64,000 bases of DNA from Crossaster papposus (GCA_037893245.1 JBAIAA010000025.1:1550001-1614000), one strand, 5' to 3'; shown: positions 50,515 to 61,178, counted from the stretch's first letter. Notes: generated by a model not told the origin, from the sequence alone. Numbers and translations: made by a program.

Positions 50515-50735
50515 TATGCAATAGTGTAACCTTCATCCTGGTTGTGGTAAAGGTCAAGTACTGAAGTCAAAGGTCATTTGAGGTCAAATTCTAAATTACT
50601 CTTAAATTGTAAAATGTGTCTTCAAAAACTTTAGGTCCAATTTACATCAAACTTGGGTTATGCAATATTGTAATCTTCATATGATGATCATGTCAAAGTT
50701 CAAGTACCGATGTCAAAGGTTATTTGAGGTCAAGA
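50515..50735. repeat. Dispersed repeat with AGGTCA half-sites, copy A
   Basis: Two related units occur here, each with the theme TTGGGT, ATGCAATATTGTAA, GTCAAAGGT and TTTGAGGTCAA. AGGTCA TTTG AGGTCA (50571-50586) and AGGTTA TTTG AGGTCA (50717-50732) are direct repeats spaced by 4 bp. AAGTCA A AGGTCA (50564-50576) is spaced by 1 bp. Relatives lie at 59740-59850 and 60640-60880. It appears to be an old interspersed family. Confidence 0.6.
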
Positions 50736-50901
50736 TGAACTTTTTTTTTTAAAGAATTTTGAATTTTGTTTGTTGTACAAACTAAATCAAAAATTTGAAG
50801 AAAAAAAGAGTGCAGTTGGTTGGACTCTACGTAGGTCAACTCGGACAACTCGTACCTTAGACAACTCGTACCTTGAACTCGTACAAGTACCTAACCCTAA
50901 C

Positions 50902-51306
50902 GCTCCTCAATCCTCATTGCAGTTTTTGAGGATTTTTGAGGATTGAGGCTGTATGGGGTTTTAAAAAAATGAGGATTATGAAGGATTTAGGCACAATGTT
51001 GTTTCAAATCTGGAGGATTTTTGAGGATTGAGGCTAAATAGGGGTTTTCAAAAAATGAGGATTTTGGAGGAATGAGGCTGAATGGGGTTTTAAACAAATC
51101 ATAATGAGGATTTTGGAGGATTGACTTTGTTCAATCCCCAGAATCCTCATTGCAAGTTTGGAGGATTAAAAAAAATGAGGATTTTGGAGAATTGAGGCAC
51201 ATGATGTTGTTTCAATAGTGTGGAGGATTTTTGAGGATTGAGGCTAGATGGGGTTTTAAAAAAATGAGGTTTTAACAAAAATGAGGATTTTGGAGGATTG
51301 AGGATG
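50902..51306. repeat. Degenerate GAGGATTT minisatellite
   Basis: This is an imperfect array of short units around GGAGGATTTTTGAGGATTGA, mixed with GGGGTTTTAAAAAAATGAGG. A larger period of about 205 bp is suggested by two copies of a ATGTTGTTTCAA block followed by the same units (near 50997 and 51202). It is flanked by TAACCCTAA at 50892-50900 and its reverse complement TTAGGGTTA at 51333-51341. Confidence 0.8.
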
Positions 51307-51509
51307 GTTGCTAGCAAAAAGGGCCTAGGGTGTTAGGGTTAAACAACTCAGACCTTGAGTTCTTATAATGCACCTAATAATATGTCTGCACATACTGCTG
51401 AACAGGTTTCAAAAGGTTGAGCTAAGTTTATGGTTCAAAGAAATTAATGCCAAATTATTACCCAATTTAAAAGGTAGATTTGGAAATGCAAACTCTGAAT
51501 TATGATGGT

Positions 51510-51552
51510 TGTTTATAAATTTGTCCTTGATTAGAAAACGATAACCAACACC
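51510..51552 (+). promoter_or_regulatory. Start region of the racemase-like gene
   Basis: TATAAA at 51514-51519 lies 34 bp before the ATG. TTGATTAG ending at 51534 could instead be a splice acceptor of an upstream non-coding exon, which I find more likely because a TATA box here would leave a very short leader. The bases before the start, ACCAACACCATGA, are a fair initiation context. Confidence 0.35.
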
Positions 51553-51723
51553 ATGAGTCTGGCAGACCAAGGATTCACCATTGATGACATCCGGCAGGCG
51601 GAACAGCGCATCAAGGGCTATGTCACCAAGACTCCTGTGATGACATCACATCGTATGGATGCAAAGGCCGGACGTAAACTATTCTTCAAGTGCGAGTTGT
51701 TCCAACGAACTGGATCCTTCAAG
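51553..51723 (+). CDS. SRR: Racemase-like gene, coding exon 1
   Basis: 57 codons from the ATG to the PLP lysine, followed by the donor AAG|GTAATT. The start is supported because the family N-terminus (about 10 residues before the IxxAxxRI helix) begins here. Confidence 0.88.
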
Positions 51724-54700
51724 GTAATTTAATCTAGTCTCGGCAGCTGTGTATCGTACCAATAGGTTTTAACAATAAGGGCCCAGGAATCACCAATTTC
51801 CCAGAACACGCTGTACCCAAGCCCACCCTAGCATTGTGCAAGGCATAATTCGTCGTTATCAGTCCGAAATACATGCTGCGCGCTGCAGTTAGCAGTGCAA
51901 AAATACAGATTTCCTAAGCTACCTGGATGAGCAACATCCCACCATCAAGTTCACCTTGGAACAGAAACAAGACGGCCAGCTCCCACCTCGCAAGGAACCC
52001 CGATGGATCTCTTCACCACCACATCCACCCACACTGACCGATACCTCCACAGCAGATCATTCCACCACCCCGCCATCAAATGTACATGTACCTACCTGTA
52101 GTGTACCTGTGCATTTACACATTTAAATATTAGTGGACATTGAACATGAATTGAGGGCAATAGTGTACTTTTTAACAAACATCCACTGTTGAGATTCGTG
52201 TACAAAACATGTCTTCCCAAAAAGTTAAAATACTGTAACGGGCGAGGGGGGTGCCCGTTCAGAGAATGACGAGGTAGAGCCACCGTACAATACTCACGGC
52301 TTGATTGGCGGATGTCTGCAGGAACTTCACCAATCGACAGGGGTTGCACGTACAAAGCCTACATGTAGTTGATACGTATGCCTACTCGCACATTCTGCTA
52401 AACTAGTTGGGCTACAGTGCATGTAAAACCACAGTCTCTAGAATCTGTAAGAAATAAACAACTCTAAGGAAGTTAGTCGCCATTGTCTGATAGTAGTTCT
52501 AGATTCATCAGCGATGTGCCATACATTCCTGTGAACGCTTGTACAATCAATGCTAGGGAAAATATGTATTGAAAAGAGAACAATTTCTATCATTTCTACA
52601 TGGTAGACGTGACTGTAAAAAATGTTTTAGAAATGTTACAAAGGTGGAGCGATTTTTGTCACAATCATAGAGACTAAATTACTAGAGCGCTAACTCTACA
52701 TTCTTACGTGCGAAGATACTTTGAATCAATGCGGCGTGCAGACATTTTGAATTCACGTGCGTGTTGTAGAACATAATAAAAATAGTATGGATTTAATTTT
52801 GAAAGTGTACTCCAAATGCAACACGCGTGCAAGTACATGTAGAACAGACGCAAACAACTTAACTCTTTCGCTACGGCGCGCCGCTCACAGCGGCTCGACA
52901 AAAGTCTATTCCTGCTGGAAAGCCGCTCAGAGCGGCTCGTTGTAAACATTGCGAAATCGGACCTACTATTGGTTGATTGAACATCAATGAGTGTCAGCAG
53001 CCAATCGTAATCTGTACAAGGGTTGAGGTCTTTCATAATTAGCATAATTCTTCATAAAAAAACAATGATGACTTGGCAAAACGAAAAGGGTGCACCACCC
53101 TAATTGAAAGAAGAATTTCTACGCGAGCTTATTAGCATGAAATGTGCCCCCCCCCCCCCAATTTCTTTGGAAAAAGGAGACCGTTTGGTGAAAGAAAAGG
53201 TGGGATTGTGTAAATATAGCATAGGATCAACTCCCTGGTTTTTTAGCTTCAATCTGAGGGCAGACTTGACAAAATTATGGTTGAAAAATGGGTCCTACTG
53301 TACATGTAATTGCCCTAGAACATGGAGGGATGCCATTTGTAAAATGGCTGCTTGCAGGATCGGGAAGTATTACTTTTCGGAAGGTGAGTTTCTTTTGGTG
53401 TGAATATTAAAAAATGTAATTGGCTAGCCCACTAAATATTGAAAAGAAATGGAAAGATAAAGAACATAATCGGATTGTTGTTTGAGAAACCCCAGTGATG
53501 TCGGTGTGCATGAAACTTGGTTCTGAACATTGTTGATTTTACACTTTTTTCAATGGGACTTGAATTAGGCTAGTGCACCCAAAAAAAAACGATGGCATAT
53601 AAATCGATGCGTGCGTACGCTGCGCGCAACATGTGTAACCACAACAAACATCGCGGCTTCATTGGGAAGTGGTGCGGGTGCCTCGCGACCCCGTAGAATT
53701 TCATCGCAGCAAGCCATGAATCTGCTTTCCCACTGGATTTCTGACGAGGAAAGCGACCAAGAAAGTAGCGAAGAATCAGACTACAGTGAAGCACAGTGAG
53801 TGAGAATTCAGGTGATTCCGAACTTTATTCCGATGACGATGTGGGTCTACCACCGCCTAGGCAACGACAACAAAACGTTTGGCCACACAAGCGTCCACTA
53901 GGTCATCAGGGACAGTGCTACGGCGGCCAAACTGCGGCACAAATCTAATGGCAGAATGTCTCCAAATCGAAAAACGATGAATCCGGACAGTCATTTTGAT
54001 TCATCAAACAAAACACTGGGTGTAAATGCAGATTTGGATGAAAATTCAACCCCACTTGACTGCCTCTATAATGAGCTACTTTCCTGTGATGCGGAGCATG
54101 AGGGACATGATCAACAAATATGCCACAGGATCCAGATGAACAATCCCCCACGTGTTTATTTATGACTTTGTAGGCCCTAGTACAGTCAAGATAGAGTTTT
54201 ATTATTTGTTGATTGCTAAATCTAGTTGACAATAACTTAATTAGATCGATTTACAGCTGCCTCAGGAAATTAGAACTTCATCCATGTACATTTACATGTA
54301 CTGTGATAAGAAAGCCTGTGACTTGTACTAAATCTCGTTTTCTGGGCGTTTTTTTTATTCATATTGGAAATTTATTTGGACATATTGTTTCCAGGATCAC
54401 CACCATCATGTTCTGCCTTGGAAATGAAATTTTGAACTACACAAAGCACGTTTCACTTATAAATATGAGCAGTATTTTATTCATATTTCATATTTGACAT
54501 GCCAGTACATGTAAATATAAAATTGAACAGTTTCGTTGAATTCATAATCACATTTGTCATATTGTTAGCTTCATTTTGATACCTAACTCTGCCCCATAGA
54601 CCCCAGGATTAGGGACTTTCAGCAGTTTTACTACTACAGGGTGACAAACGTCTTTCATTGTGTAAAGCAAAATCACAGTCACTTTTCAACTCAATTGTAT

Positions 54701-57700
54701 TGGGTCTTTTTTTGCTTTTTGCGTGTGTTTGGTTCAGATGTGTATAAACTACATGTTTAGCTACACCCAGCAGTCCTCAGTACTACATATTACTATACTG
54801 TACAGTTGGGGTGATGTCCAAATACTAAAAATGACTGCATGCATTGCACACAAGTACCTTTTAGGTGATAGTACTGCATACTATATTTTACTACTAGTAC
54901 CGGTACATACCTGTGTACATGTACATGTACATGTAGTACCGGACGTATTTTGTAGTATTCGGTGACGTTGGGGTTAATATTTAACTAAATCAAACCATTT
55001 TTGTTTTGTTCCATTTACCATCTTCTTTTGCAAGTTCCGTGGAGCAGTCAATTCCATATCCATGCTTTTGGAGAAGTCCAAGGACGGTCCAGTACCCTGT
55101 GTTACCACTCACAGCAGTGGTAACTTTGCCCAGGGCCTTGCTCTTGCCTCCAATCTAATGGGCATCAAGGCCTATGTGGTTATGCCCAGCACTGCACCAC
55201 AGTGTAAACAGAATGCTGTGAAAGATTACGGAGCGGAATTAACACTTAGCATACCCACTGAACCGGTAAGTGCCAGATGGCTGAGATATAGGTAAACTAT
55301 GAAGTGGAGATGAGGACGATTTGCATTTTTGCCTTCAGTATTTGTTGACTACTGAAGGGTTATGACTACTGAAGGGTTATAATTTGGTTTCTTTGTGATA
55401 AACCAGAGTGTAAGGAGCTACCGGTACATGTACTTACCGGATCTACCCGATCAGTTCAATTAGTTCCAATCCCTTTATTTTTTTCCGGGCAGGCTAGACC
55501 CTGAACAGTTCGTGATAGGGATTGTCTGCTTTTGGATTAATGAACATTTGGACTATTGAGCTTTGTGTTTTGAATAACTTTATTCAAATTTGGACCATCG
55601 AACCTTTGGACTAATGAACCTTATTGGGATTATCGTCAAATGCTCAGATTAACAAACCTTGTTTTTTGTTAGACTAATGGCATGGTTTTTCTCCTTACCT
55701 TTTAGGGTCGTATCGCAGCTAAAGACAAGGTGGTGGAGGAGAAAGGAGCTGTGTATGTCAGCACCTCACAGGACCATGTCGTCATGGCCGGCCAGGGAAC
55801 CATGTTTACAGAAATGTTTGAACAGGTAACAATACAAATCTCCTCTGACAGGGACACCCAAAACTAAAGCCCAGGGGCAAATTTTATAGAACTGTGTGTA
55901 GGCAGATAAATTTGCTTAGCACAGATTGTATCAGATTGCTTAGCATCAACGGCCTACGCACACTGCATACCGTAGGGTGTCTTCCAACCAAGCCTAATAT
56001 TATATGTACACGTACACTGTACTATTTGAGGCTTGGAGGCGTGAAACCATGTATTGTTGGAACAAAAAATGTGACAAGTAAATAACAGACCTCATTTTCA
56101 CGTATTAAAAATGTGATAAGTGATACTTTCACAGATGTGTAAAAGTGGACTTATCACGGCTTTTAGTACGTGAAAATTTCACCTATGGGTATGTATTTTT
56201 TACTTTCCAAGTTTTTGTTTTCAGCAAAACGTTTTTAACGTCGTCGGGATGCACAGTGATACTCGCTTGTTATCTTAAACAATAAGTTGAAAGCCAAGAG
56301 CTTTTAAAATTGTATAGGTTGCCATGCATACACTCCTTTCTACACTCCTTGCCTTACACCTTTCTACTGCCATGACCAATTATTTCTGATAAATAAAGTT
56401 TGACATGTGTGCAGGGATACGATAAATGACACATTTCAGTATCTGAAAAATGTGGCCGGCTCTACAAAAAAGGGTATTAAGTCGAACTGTGCATTATCGT
56501 GTAATGGCCCACTCAACGTTGAGAGGGTAAACATTTCATCAAAATGTGATTTTCATTTTTGTCATGAATGACATCTTTAGTACGGTACATGTACCTACAG
56601 TTTCAGGTTTCATTTAAGGAAATGTTGATTTTGATGAATAAAGTGGAGAAAAAAAACTAATCAGCAATATTACAAACATTTAAGTTATGGGAATTTCTCA
56701 TGGGCCAACTAATATTTCAATATGTGAGGGTCGGGTACTCATTTTCACGTATTAAAAATGTGATAAGTGATACTTTCACAGATGTGTAAAAGTGGACTTA
56801 TCACGGCTTTTAGTACGTGAAAATTTCACCTACCGGTATGTATTTTTTACTTTCCAAGTTTTTGTTTTCAGCAAAACACGTTTTTAACGTCGTCGGGATG
56901 CACAGTGATACTCGCTTGTTATCTTAAACAATAAGTTGAAAGCCAAGAGCTTTTAAAATTGTATAGGTTGCCATGCATACACTCCTTTCTACACTCCTTG
57001 CCTTACACCTTTCTACTGCCATGACCAATTATTTCTGATAAATAAAGTTTGACATGTGTGCAGGGATACGATAAATGACACATTTCAGTATCTGAAAAAT
57101 GTGGCCGGCTCTACAAAAAAGTCGAACTGTGCATTATCGTGTAATGGCCCACTCAACGTTGAGAGGGTAAACATTTCATCAAAATGTGATTTTCATTTTT
57201 GTCATGAATGACATCTTTAGTACGGTACATATGTACCTACAGTTTCAGGTTTCATTTAAGGAAAAGTTGATTTTGATGAATAAAGTGGAGAAAAAAAACT
57301 AATCAGCAATATTACAAACATTTAAGTTATGGGAATTTCTCATGGGCCAACTAATATTTCAATCTGTGAGGGTCGGGTCCAAAAGCATGTTGAATTGACA
57401 TGGAAGGACCTACAGTATGTAACAATTGCAGCTTTCCACTGCTGTACTCAATGGAACACCACTGATACAGTCATTGTCTGGGGCTCATGATCATCAGTGG
57501 CATTTACCAGGTTTAAAGTTTTGGGGGTACACAAAGTCCTCAAGAGAGGCACTGAACTCAAGTTAGAAGAGACACTACCCGGTATAGTTTTGTTCAATTC
57601 AATATTTTAAAGGGGGGATAGGCACACTATGCTCGCTTTCTCATTTAACCTCCCCCCCTGTCAATTGCAGCTACATTGTACCCTGCCAGACGTAGCACAG

Positions 57701-60700
57701 TTGGTGGAAAAGTCTGGTGCAGTATGATACACTGAGCTATGGTACAATATGGGGGCTATTGACCAATGTCAGAGCTGTATACTGCTACGTTTGATGACCA
57801 TGACCCTGAATAATTGTGGCCTTTCGACTTTTGTCAAGATGGATATTGTTATGTTAGTTCACTATATGCAGCCTTTTTATGTTTGTCTTGCCTGAACAAA
57901 GTTCAAGTTAGGAAGAGACTATAATAATAAATATTTATGTACTTACCGGTAGTCTCTACGTGTACATGTACATATGTGTGTAGATGTACAGTACAGTGCA
58001 ATTGAAAGTTAACACTGGAAATGCCCGGAATGAGCAATTTTGTGAAAAGGTTTCTACTTTGTAAAAAAGGGTAATAACGGTTTTCCACTTGTGTGAAAAG
58101 GTGTAAAAATTATCAGTTTCTCACTTGTGTTAAAAGGGGTTAACATTGTTTCTAAATTTGGTACCCTGTAGAGAGGCCTGAACACATTGGGGACAATGGT
58201 GGTGAAAATGTATCCATAGTGTAATTTCTATATACTGTAGGTGAAAAGTTCTCCACAAGGTTTTCACAAAGCTATAGGGTAAAGGTTGGTGTTTGGGTTA
58301 GGGTATAATTGGTACACATTTTAACTCGGAAAAGTAATTCTGGTTGAAGTACATGTATATAGTGACATTTTGAACATAATGAAAGTAATTTTTAACAGTC
58401 CACACAAGAACAAAGATGTGTCTCCAGACAGGGGTACAAATATTTCAGTTTCCCACTGGCTTGAGAAAAAGTGTGAAAAGATTTTTCCATAGTCTGCAAA
58501 TGTACATGTATGGTTAACTTTCAATTGCACTGTACTGTATTGTCTGGTCGTTGGGCATTTTGCCTGGGAAAAAAATGGTACCGGTATAAAGATTTTTACA
58601 CCAGATGAGCAGAACGTACCACAGAACAACATATTTAAAATCTGCAAAAATCACTTTTAGGGAATTTTTTTATGACTGTTTGAATATTTTGCAAGTTTTG
58701 GTATGGAAACAGTAAAAAAAAGTCAGGATTTTATGAGACATTTGGCGGTTCACTGACCTTCAATGAAGAAAATGCCAAATCTAAGTTGCTGAAAATTGTT
58801 ACTTTTTTGTGAACTCAAATAAATAGGTATTGCATTTGCCACATTACCTCGGGTATAAGGCCGACCCTCTTTTCACTCAAAAAAAGGATTAGGCTTATGC
58901 CTAGAAAAAGGCCAGAACATCTGTAACTATGGGTTGGCCTTGCACAATTTTCATGCATTTTGTCATGTTTAAGAAGGGGCGTAATCATACATGCGGCATA
59001 CGTTTTTTTTAATTATTAGAACGATTCTTGGTCGCATGGGAAGGACATTAAATCGAAGCACATGTAACGCTGGGTTATGTGTGTTGTTTTTCTTTTTCTG
59101 CTACATGTAGGTGTAGCAAAACTACTAAGGATGAAGTAAGCCTCTATTTGTTTCTGGCTGATCCTAAATATCGGGAGATTTGGACAGCCAAAATAAAGCT
59201 AATACCAGGGCGAAGAAGTCCGGGCCAAGTGATTTTAGGCCCTCTGCAGCGATGATCATTTTGAGCGGTCGTGCTTCGACCTATAGAGCGCCTAGAGGGA
59301 CCTCATCTTTAACCTCACTCGGTCCGTGTCTGAATAAGAAATACTGTGATTCAAATCAGACGAATCAGTACTGTTTTCGTCAGATTCACACAAAAAATAA
59401 TTTGTATTTGAATAGGTTAATAGATAAGATTAATTGTTGTAAATTCTTTATGAAACACCCCCTGTTCTGTAATTTAACGATACAAAATAGTGCAAACTCG
59501 CACGAAATATTCAAATACCTATAAAAACGTTTCCCTAAAGAGGATTTTTGCGGATTTTGGATATACATGTACTATGTATGTTGTTCTACTCAGAAGTCTG
59601 CTTCGTTTGACACCAAAACCAGCTTTATACCATTTTTTTTCCAGGGTAGCACCGAAATTCATCTTCATCGTCAAGACTAGTACCGGTATGTGTCATTTCA
59701 GTTTCAGAATAAAAAATCATGCAAAGTTTAAGTCTATAATCCAACTTGGGTCATGGATGCAATATTGTAACCTTCCTACGATGGTTGTGTTCAAGGTTTA
59801 GTACCAAGGTCTAATGGCATTTGAGGTCAAGTTGTAAAATGTTGGCATTAATTGTAAAACTTCATTTCAGGAACAGCCTTTTAAACACCAACCTGAGCAA
59901 TCCAGTGGCTCACTCTGGTTGGAAAACATCCTTTTGGTCAAAATCATCAGGCCTTGTGGGTTAAGAGGACCTTGGGGGTATAATATGACCCTCATTCTAT
60001 AATTATATTTCTGAGGGATTCAACAATAAATGTTTTACAACAACGTTTTATAATGTGAGCTGATTGCATTTTTACAATAATAATGTGAGTGAAATGTTAC
60101 TGTGAAAATTGATCAATAAACAGCCCAAAACTATCTTTTACTTGAATTTGTTTTTGATGCCCAGCAATGCTTACGTGTTGACCCCTTGGTGGAGATTATG
60201 GAGCTACAACTTTGGTTTTAAAGGGATCGTATACATTTGGTAATTGGAACCCACTGTTTGTTTTAATCCTATATAGATATACCGGTACATGTATACCATA
60301 AAACTAACCTATACAAATTTCATTTCCAAAGGTGGTAGCGATATCGAGATATTGCCGAAAATCTGGAGCGGTTATGTTCACGCAGGAAAAATAATCTGCA
60401 TTGGAATACACAGTACTGCAGTAACGCTTATCAGATTCAAATTTTTTGGGATAAAAAGTAATATCTTTTTCCATAACCGCAGTACTTCGAAGTAAAAAGT
60501 TTCCAAAAATGCAATATACTATCCAAAGCTGCTGTACTTCTTACATAAATAAATTGTTGGAGTAATTACCAAACATATACGATCCCTTTAAAGTTTAAGT
60601 ACGGTACTGTACTCAAAGACTCTCCACAGACGTACAATCAAACTTGAGTTGTGCATTATTGTGACCATAATTATAATGTTGGTGTCAAAGGTAAATTAGC

Positions 60701-61178
60701 ACTGAGGTCAAAGGTAATTTGAGGTCAAATTGTAAAAGAGGCTAGAATTGAAAAATTGGTTGGAAAACTTGAATTCCAATTGCAGTCAACTTGGGTGTGC
60801 ATGTGATATTGTTACCTTTATATGATGGTTGTGTCAAAGGTCATGTACAGTACGTAAGTCAAAGGTCAAGTTGTAAAACAAACATGGTTCTGGAACTATA
60901 CTTGTTACAAGTGGTGCATGTTGCTGCGTTTAGCAGGGTTTCTGGCCAAAATACCCAGGAGGGTTAGGTTAATTGTTCTAGCCTATTCCATGATGATTGA
61001 CATAAATGGTATAATTTGAACACAAGTGCAGAATTTTGTGTTTAGCAGCACTATTGGGTCCTTGTTGTATTGACTAATTGCCCTATATTTTTCCCCTAAG
61101 GTTGATGAGAAGTTGGATGCAATTGTTGCTCCAGTAGGAGGCGGTGGGATGATGTGCGGGATTCTCATAGCTGCGAAG
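51553..61178 (+). CDS. SRR: Serine racemase / threonine dehydratase-like PLP enzyme, exons 1-4, partial
   Basis: Four exons, all joined in phase 0, give 200 codons: 51553-51723, 55035-55265, 55706-55825 and 61101-61178. Human serine racemase has about 340 residues, so the C-terminal 40% lies beyond the window. Enzymes of this fold-type II family use pyridoxal phosphate in the cytosol to racemise or deaminate serine and related amino acids. Visible landmarks are the PLP lysine at the end of KCELFQRTGSFK (Lys57), the cofactor loop THSSGNFAQG (Ser85 and Asn87, matching human Ser84 and Asn86), MAGQGT, and the phosphate-binding VGGGGM loop (187-191). Phe88 replaces the His common in this loop. The loop before AGQGT reads VSTSQDHV and not the triple serine reported for animal aspartate racemases. 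Serine racemase, threonine dehydratase and hydroxyaspartate dehydratase cannot be separated without the missing metal-binding part. Confidence 0.88.
51914..52083 (+). pseudogene. Penelope-like reverse transcriptase scrap
   Basis: In one frame the segment reads LSYLDEQHPTIKFTLEQ, and after a frameshift THTDRYLHSRSFHHPAIKC. These resemble the reverse transcriptase stretch of Penelope-like elements in which a lysine-proline-THTDRYLH motif is strongly conserved. Only about 57 codons remain and the frame is broken in the middle, so it is a dead fragment. It lies in intron 1 on the sense strand. Some other retroelements share the THTDRYL motif, so the class is likely but not certain. Confidence 0.65.
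52863..54165 (+). mobile_element. piggyBac-like transposon 5' remnant
   Basis: The candidate left end is TTAA (52859-52862) followed by CTCTTTCGCTACGGCG. Next to it are GC palindromes (CCGCTCACAGCGGCTCG and GCCGCTCAGAGCGGCTCG), which resemble the subterminal repeats of animal piggyBac elements. Downstream, broken frames give RRISSQQAMNLL, then an acidic DEESDQESSEESD run, and after a frameshift SDDDVGLPPPRQRQQ and NADLDENSTPLDC. This resembles the acidic N-terminus of piggyBac transposases up to the start of the DDD domain. The catalytic domain and the right end are missing. The class is inferred from overall style, since no catalytic motif remains. Confidence 0.55.
53611..53799 (+). pseudogene. 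Transposase N-terminal fragment, piggyBac-like
   Basis: This 62-codon frame from ATG ends in a Glu/Ser/Asp-rich acidic tail. The likely continuation lies in another frame from about 53801 and a further piece at 53956-54165 (69 codons), so at least two frame breaks exist. The product would be the disordered start of a transposase and could not act. Confidence 0.5.
55035..55265 (+). CDS. SRR: Racemase-like gene, coding exon 2
   Basis: 77 codons from FRGAVN to PTEP, with acceptor CAAG|TTC and donor CCG|GTAAGT. It contains the SSGN cofactor loop and the STAPQCKQNAV helix start. Confidence 0.9.
55266..55705 (+). other. Intron 2 (440 bp)
   Basis: The donor is GTAAGT and the acceptor CTTTTAG. A short tandem repeat of TGACTACTGAAGGGTTA lies near 55346-55380, and a loose repeat around TTTGGACTAATGAAC lies at 55540-55670. 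No gene is seen. Confidence 0.85.
55706..55825 (+). CDS. SRR: Racemase-like gene, coding exon 3
   Basis: 40 codons from GRIAAKDK to EMFEQ, including the AGQGT motif, with acceptor TTTTAG|GGT and donor CAG|GTAACA. Confidence 0.9.
56091..57378. repeat. 647-bp tandem duplication in intron 3
   Basis: Positions 56091-56737 and 56738-57378 are two head-to-tail copies with few differences, including a 9-bp indel (near 56470 or the equivalent point) and small 2-bp indels. Each copy starts with a foldback: arms 56094-56121 and 56149-56177 pair around TTTTCACGTA...TACGTGAAAA and enclose a loop of about 27 bp. Confidence 0.93.
57989..58537. mobile_element. mariner/Tc1-like MITE (549 bp)
   Basis: Perfect 25-bp terminal inverted repeats at 57989-58013 and 58513-58537 start CAGTACAGTGCAATTGAAAG. 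They are flanked by TA on both sides (57987-57988 and 58538-58539), the target duplication of the Tc1/mariner superfamily. The interior has no transposase; it is rich in GTGAAAAGG-like repeats. Confidence 0.85.
59735..59850. repeat. Dispersed AGGTCA repeat, copy B
   Basis: This single weaker unit, with CAACTTGGGTC, ATGCAATATTGTAACCTTC and TTTGAGGTCAAGTTGTAAAA, matches the family at 50515-50735. Confidence 0.6.
60221..60588. mobile_element. TA-flanked MITE (368 bp)
   Basis: Inverted terminal repeats of about 26 bp (60221-60246 and 60563-60588) match at 23 positions and start AAGGGATCGTATA. TA stands at 60219-60220 and 60589-60590. There is no coding content. The superfamily is unsettled because the surrounding TTTAAA allows other readings of the target duplication. 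Confidence 0.75.
60640..60880. repeat. Dispersed AGGTCA repeat, copy C
   Basis: Two units occur here. AGGTCA A AGGTAA TTTG AGGTCA at 60705-60727 again has 1-bp and 4-bp spacings, and AAGTCA A AGGTCA occurs at 60856-60868. The consensus block ATGATGGTTGTGTCAAAGGT is also present. Confidence 0.6.
61101..61178 (+). CDS. SRR: Racemase-like gene, coding exon 4
   Basis: 26 codons from VDEKLDAIV to LIAAK, including the four-glycine loop that holds the PLP phosphate. Acceptor CCCTAAG|GTT, donor AAG|GTATTT. Confidence 0.9.

Larger units (their letters stand above)
51724..55034 (+). other. Intron 1 (3311 bp)
   Basis: The intron has GT...AG ends with a pyrimidine-rich tract before CAAG at 55034. It contains the Penelope-like scrap and the piggyBac-like remnant. 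The rest, including 52090-52858 and 54170-55030, shows no gene; short ACATGTAC palindromes cluster near 54915-54940. Confidence 0.85.
55826..61100 (+). other. Intron 3 (5275 bp)
   Basis: The donor is GTAACA and the acceptor CCCCTAAG. It holds the 647-bp tandem duplication, two MITEs and relatives of the AGGTCA repeat. The remaining stretches (57380-57985, 58540-59735, 59850-60218) show no gene; a 114-codon frame at 59180-59524 resembles nothing I know. Confidence 0.85.

Noticed and set aside
53104-53403. 99-codon plus frame as a gene
   Set aside because: It has low-complexity proline from a poly-C run, no recognisable motif, and lies inside a piggyBac-like remnant.
59180-59524. 114-codon plus frame in intron 3 as a nested gene
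   Set aside because: It has no recognised domain and repeat-like surroundings; not enough support.
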